Positions 6,598-7,858 of a DNA stretch of 7,858 bases are shown here, one piece after another. Both the position numbers and the translations under genes were made by a program. A model generated the notes under the pieces. It saw only the letters and a program-made list of their open reading frames with translations. It did not search any database and was not told where the DNA came from. Where the stretch lies: contig WFPU01000322.1 in NCBI GenBank assembly GCA_015487435.1, positions 1-7,858 on the forward strand, read 5' to 3'. Source of the DNA: Sulfurimonas sp. GTDB lineage: Bacteria; Campylobacterota; Campylobacteria; Campylobacterales; Sulfurimonadaceae. Each line of letters opens with the position of its first letter. The first letter of the stretch is position 1.

Positions 6598-6630
6598 TAT
6601 TTTATACCCAATAAGGGTATAAAATATTTT
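6598..6630. terminator. Hairpin terminator shared by convergent purN and peroxidase genes
   Basis: A perfect 12-bp stem, TATTTTATACCC (6598-6609) with GGGTATAAAATA (6615-6626), closes on the 5-base loop AATAA. On the plus strand it is followed at once by TTTTAATTT, a usable U-tract that terminates transcripts from purN; the tract overlaps the peroxidase stop codon (6629-6631). On the minus strand the hairpin starts three bases past that stop, but the bases after it (GCTCTATTT) are a poor U-tract, so termination in that direction is less certain. The stem is AT-rich except for three G-C pairs at the loop end, which is unusual because strong terminators usually place G-C pairs towards the base. 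Confidence 0.75.
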
Positions 6631-7648
6631 AATTTATATCTGGCTTAGGAGTTTTTGAAGTAGATGCTGGAAGATTAGGTATAGTTATACTTGCTTTTCT
6701 ACCATCTAATGCTTTTAAAAACTCTTCAATAGAAGAAGCTTCTTTGTCGCTTATATTTTTACCAAGTTGGATACGTCCCATCTCTTTAATAGCCTCTTGT
6801 AAAGTCCAGATTTGACCGTTGTGAAAATATGGAGCTGTTTGAGTGATATTACGGAGGGTTGGAACTTTAACCATACCATTTTTATCACCTTTAAAGTCGC
6901 CAACATCTTGATATTTGTATGTATTAGTAATATTAAATGCACTCATAGAACCACCTATACCAACACCAGTATGACAAGTTGCACAACCATTATCTATAAA
7001 TGTTTTAAGACCATCTTTTTGAGTATCTGTCATCGCATTTGAATTGCCATTTAAGTAATCATCAAAAGCAGATGGAGTTACAAGAGTTCTCTCAAAAGTT
7101 GCGATTGTATCTGTAATTTTTTCAAAGTTAATTTTTACATCATCGCCATAAGCCGTTTTAAATTCAGTTATATATTCAGGGATTGAAGTAATTGTATTTA
7201 CTACATGCTCTTTTTTTGCTGCCATTTCTGGAGCAGCTTGGATTGGACCTTGTGCTTGTTTTTCTAAGTCTGGATCACGACCATCCCAAAACTGAGAGTC
7301 AAAAAATACAGCATTATAAACAGTAGGGGAGTTTAAGTTATGTGGGTTTACTGTCCATTTATGACCGATTGCCGCACTAAGTCCATCATCCCCACCCTCT
7401 GAAAGATTGTGACAGCTATTACAGCTTATAAAACCACTTTTAGATAATCTTGGGTCAAAGTATAATTTTTTACCAAGTTCAACCTTTTCAGTAGTTATAG
7501 GATTTTTTGGATTATCAATCAATTTTAAAAGCTCAGTATCTGAGTTAGGGATAGGTTTTAATCCAGCTTTTTTTGCATCACTAGTTAGAGATGAGGCTAC
7601 TAATGAAGATGTTAGTAAAGTTGCTATAGCAATTGTTGTAAAGTTCAT
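6629..7648 (-). CDS. Periplasmic di-haem cytochrome c peroxidase (bacterial CCP/MauG family)
   Basis: The 339-residue c-type cytochrome reduces hydrogen peroxide to water with electrons from periplasmic cytochromes. A hydrophobic Sec-type signal (about 1-22, likely cleaved near ASS-LT) is followed by two haem-binding motifs, CNSCH (76-80) for the N-terminal peroxidatic haem and CATCH (222-226) for the electron-transferring haem. Other family marks are LGKKLYFDPRLS (58-69), GHKW (95-98, H96 a candidate distal ligand), N-S-P-T-V-Y-N-A (106-113), FWDGR (120-124), ERTLVTPSAFDDYL (186-199), GMVKVPTLRN (258-267, M259 a candidate ligand of the second haem) and TAPYFHNG (271-278). Length is typical. 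The signal peptide has no Lys or Arg before its hydrophobic core, which is unusual. ATG 7648-7646 is preceded by AAGGA (7658-7654), a strong ribosome site. The gene lies just downstream of a Fur/PerR-type regulator, consistent with a peroxide-defence or low-oxygen respiratory role. It could be called ccpA, ccp or macA; I leave the symbol open. Confidence 0.95.
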   Translation of the reverse strand: MNFTTIAIATLLTSSLVASSLTSDAKKAGLKPIPNSDTELLKLIDNPKNPITTEKVELGKKLYFDPRLSKSGFISCNSCHNLSEGGDDGLSAAIGHKWTVNPHNLNSPTVYNAVFFDSQFWDGRDPDLEKQAQGPIQAAPEMAAKKEHVVNTITSIPEYITEFKTAYGDDVKINFEKITDTIATFERTLVTPSAFDDYLNGNSNAMTDTQKDGLKTFIDNGCATCHTGVGIGGSMSAFNITNTYKYQDVGDFKGDKNGMVKVPTLRNITQTAPYFHNGQIWTLQEAIKEMGRIQLGKNISDKEASSIEEFLKALDGRKASITIPNLPASTSKTPKPDIN

Positions 7649-7677
7649 TGTTTTCCTTTTATAGTTTTAATAGTGAA

Positions 7678-7683
7678 ATTATA
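7678..7683 (-). promoter_or_regulatory. Likely -10 box of the peroxidase gene
   Basis: A perfect TATAAT lies on the minus strand 29 bases before the peroxidase ATG. Transcription would start near 7671, leaving a leader of about 23 bases that includes the AAGGA ribosome site. The -35 position (around 7701-7706, TTATCT on the minus strand) is a poor match and lies inside the first copy of the upstream direct repeat, so a protein bound there would directly affect the promoter. Confidence 0.6.
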
Positions 7684-7695
7684 CTGGAACAATTC

Positions 7696-7728
7696 TTAAA
7701 AGATAATTATTTTTAAAGGATAATTATT
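7696..7728. promoter_or_regulatory. 16-base direct repeat upstream of the peroxidase gene; candidate Fur/PerR operator
   Basis: TTAAAAGATAATTATT (7696-7711) and TTAAAGGATAATTATT (7713-7728) agree at 15 of 16 positions with a period of 17 bases. Each contains the 8-base palindrome ATAATTAT and a GATAAT hexamer of the kind seen in Fur-superfamily boxes. The pair covers the -35 zone of the peroxidase promoter and lies between it and the Fur/PerR-type gene, so autoregulated peroxide control is a natural reading. Neither copy is a full match to the classical PerR or Fur consensus, and the region is very AT-rich. The repeat is seen; the operator role is inferred. Confidence 0.5.
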
Positions 7729-7733
7729 ATTAG

Positions 7734-7858
7734 TTATTGACAATTTTTACAAAGACCTGAAAAAACTAAATTAGTAGAAGCTACTTTAAAGTTACTTATT
7801 TTATTAACTGTATCTATAGTGTTATTTAAATCTAGCGCGATATCGCTAACTTCTAAAC
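7734..7858 (-). CDS. C-terminal end of a Fur/PerR-family metalloregulator (5' part missing)
   Basis: Forty residues plus a TAA stop (7736-7734) are visible, entering from the right edge. They end in VFSGLCKNCQ, the Cys-x-x-Cys tail (C36 and C39 of the visible part) that forms half of the structural zinc site in PerR and many Fur proteins. The preceding LEVSDIALDLNNTIDTVNKISNFKV in two stretches fits the dimerisation domain's last helix and strand, where PerR proteins read like 'N...I....F.V....L.F.G.C..C'. The peroxidase gene starts 85 bases downstream on the same strand with its own TATAAT and a repeat that may be an operator, which favours a peroxide regulator (PerR) over an iron regulator (Fur). 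The diagnostic metal-binding and helix-turn-helix residues lie outside the window, so the subfamily is not settled. Confidence 0.75.
   Translation of the reverse strand, partial: LEVSDIALDLNNTIDTVNKISNFKVASTNLVFSGLCKNCQ

Noticed and set aside
6476..6628. tRNA, small RNA or CRISPR-like array in the hairpin-rich gap
   Set aside because: There is no cloverleaf and no T-loop signature; the repeats occur once each way as mirror images rather than as regularly spaced direct repeats; no promoter for an RNA gene is evident.
6751..7042. Two short open frames (minus 6751-6942, plus 6812-7042) inside the peroxidase gene
   Set aside because: Both are out of frame with a well-supported di-haem peroxidase and carry no motifs or ribosome sites.

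Overview
The window is AT-rich, densely packed chromosomal DNA that looks like a free-living, Sulfurimonas-type member of the Campylobacterota (Epsilonproteobacteria). The reasons are the base composition, the run kdsD-rluB-rarA, short PurN and RarA proteins, a periplasmic di-haem peroxidase beside a Fur/PerR-type regulator, and a chemoreceptor with a nitrate/nitrite-sensing (NIT) domain. The genus assignment is inference from protein character, not a database match.

Layout. From the left edge to 5881 every gene is on the minus strand. Read in the direction of transcription they are kdsD (arabinose-5-phosphate isomerase, Kdo/LPS supply), rluB-type 23S rRNA pseudouridine synthase, rarA (replication-fork AAA+ ATPase), a 65-base gap, then a compact three-gene signalling cassette. 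The cassette consists of a small STAS-domain protein, a NIT-domain methyl-accepting chemotaxis protein, and a response regulator that runs into a SpoIIE/PP2C-type phosphatase domain cut off by the window edge. kdsD/rluB and MCP/response regulator overlap by one base (TAATG), and the other joins within each group are 2-3 bases, so translational coupling is likely.

At 5879-5926 kdsD and purN (plus strand) diverge from a near-perfect palindrome. It carries a TATAAT box for each direction, and each box sits six bases from a start codon, so both messages are predicted to be leaderless. purN encodes GAR formyltransferase of purine synthesis.

purN converges on a minus-strand di-haem cytochrome c peroxidase gene. 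The 153-base space between them holds a mirror-image pair of short hairpin elements whose stems differ by compensatory changes (a REP-like inverted dimer) and a strong hairpin terminator. Upstream of the peroxidase gene are a TATAAT box, a 16-base direct repeat that may be an operator, and the 3' end of a Fur/PerR-family regulator gene, suggesting a peroxide-stress unit.

The least ordinary content is the STAS / NIT-chemoreceptor / receiver-phosphatase cassette, a possible partner-switching pathway fed by a nitrate-type sensor; the symmetric divergent promoter; and the covarying inverted repeat pair. There is no tRNA, rRNA, CRISPR array or insertion sequence in the window.
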